A stretch of 24,144 nt of DNA. It comes from an uncultured Rickettsiales bacterium. GTDB lineage: Bacteria > Pseudomonadota > Alphaproteobacteria > Rickettsiales > UBA1997. The stretch spans positions 1-24,144 of the forward strand of contig CAPZCD010000008.1 of NCBI GenBank assembly GCA_948744995.1, in the 5' to 3' direction. Below, piece by piece: positions 24,139 to 24,144 of the stretch. Under the pieces are notes generated by a model. It had not been told where the DNA came from and made no database searches. It was given only the letters and a program-made list of their open reading frames with translations. Numbering within the stretch: position 1 is the stretch's first letter; each line of letters starts with the position of its first letter. Both the position numbers and the translations under genes were made by a program.

Positions 24139-24144
24139 TTATAT

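Overview
The window is AT-rich DNA from a bacterium that looks like an alphaproteobacterium living with a host and without oxygen. Enolase (HEACELRDGD near the N-terminus), Ndk (MAVERTLSIIKPNA start, VHGSE end) and the TPR/YfgM-like protein have an alphaproteobacterial flavour. IleS is of the eukaryote-like type also found in Rickettsia. A complete [FeFe]-hydrogenase points to fermentative or anoxic metabolism. A very large autotransporter, a decayed secreted-protein gene and two secreted coiled-coil paralogues suggest close contact with a host. TGA is used as a stop (hydrogenase, Rph) and TGG encodes Trp, so the code is standard. These taxonomic statements are inference from motifs recalled by eye, not from a database search.

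Layout. Bases 1-14170 are all on the minus strand. Reading leftwards from 14170 they hold: a HIT-family hydrolase; a 2,910-residue autotransporter with about eleven ~120-residue repeats, closed by a strong terminator; enolase, with its own terminator; a LysR-type regulator; glmS; and the 5' end of a small membrane-anchored protein that runs off the left edge. Bases 14221-24033 are on the plus strand: a TPR/YfgM-like membrane protein, a PiT-like polytopic membrane protein and the [FeFe]-hydrogenase, which form an operon; two tandemly duplicated genes for coiled-coil proteins with a C-terminal membrane helix; ndk; an ileS truncated by roughly a quarter; rph and map, overlapping by 4 bp; and a frameshifted remnant of a secreted protein. 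The two arms diverge from a compact promoter region at about 14165-14227.

How the genes fit together. Housekeeping genes (glmS for UDP-GlcNAc precursor, eno for glycolysis, ndk, ileS, rph, map) alternate with lineage-specific surface or secreted genes. Enolase and the [FeFe]-hydrogenase fit an energy metabolism based on glycolysis with H2 production or uptake. The hydrogenase maturases HydE, HydF and HydG are not in this window and must be elsewhere if the enzyme works.

Most worth a second look: (i) the tandem coiled-coil/C-terminal-anchor paralogues, with conserved cores, divergent ends and a heptad pattern reminiscent of a SNARE; (ii) the hydrogenase translationally coupled to a PiT-like membrane protein; (iii) a near-perfect dyad over the promoter and ribosome-binding site of the giant autotransporter; (iv) the truncated ileS; (v) the repeated use of TTGACA-like and TATCAT-like boxes with a 16-nt spacer.
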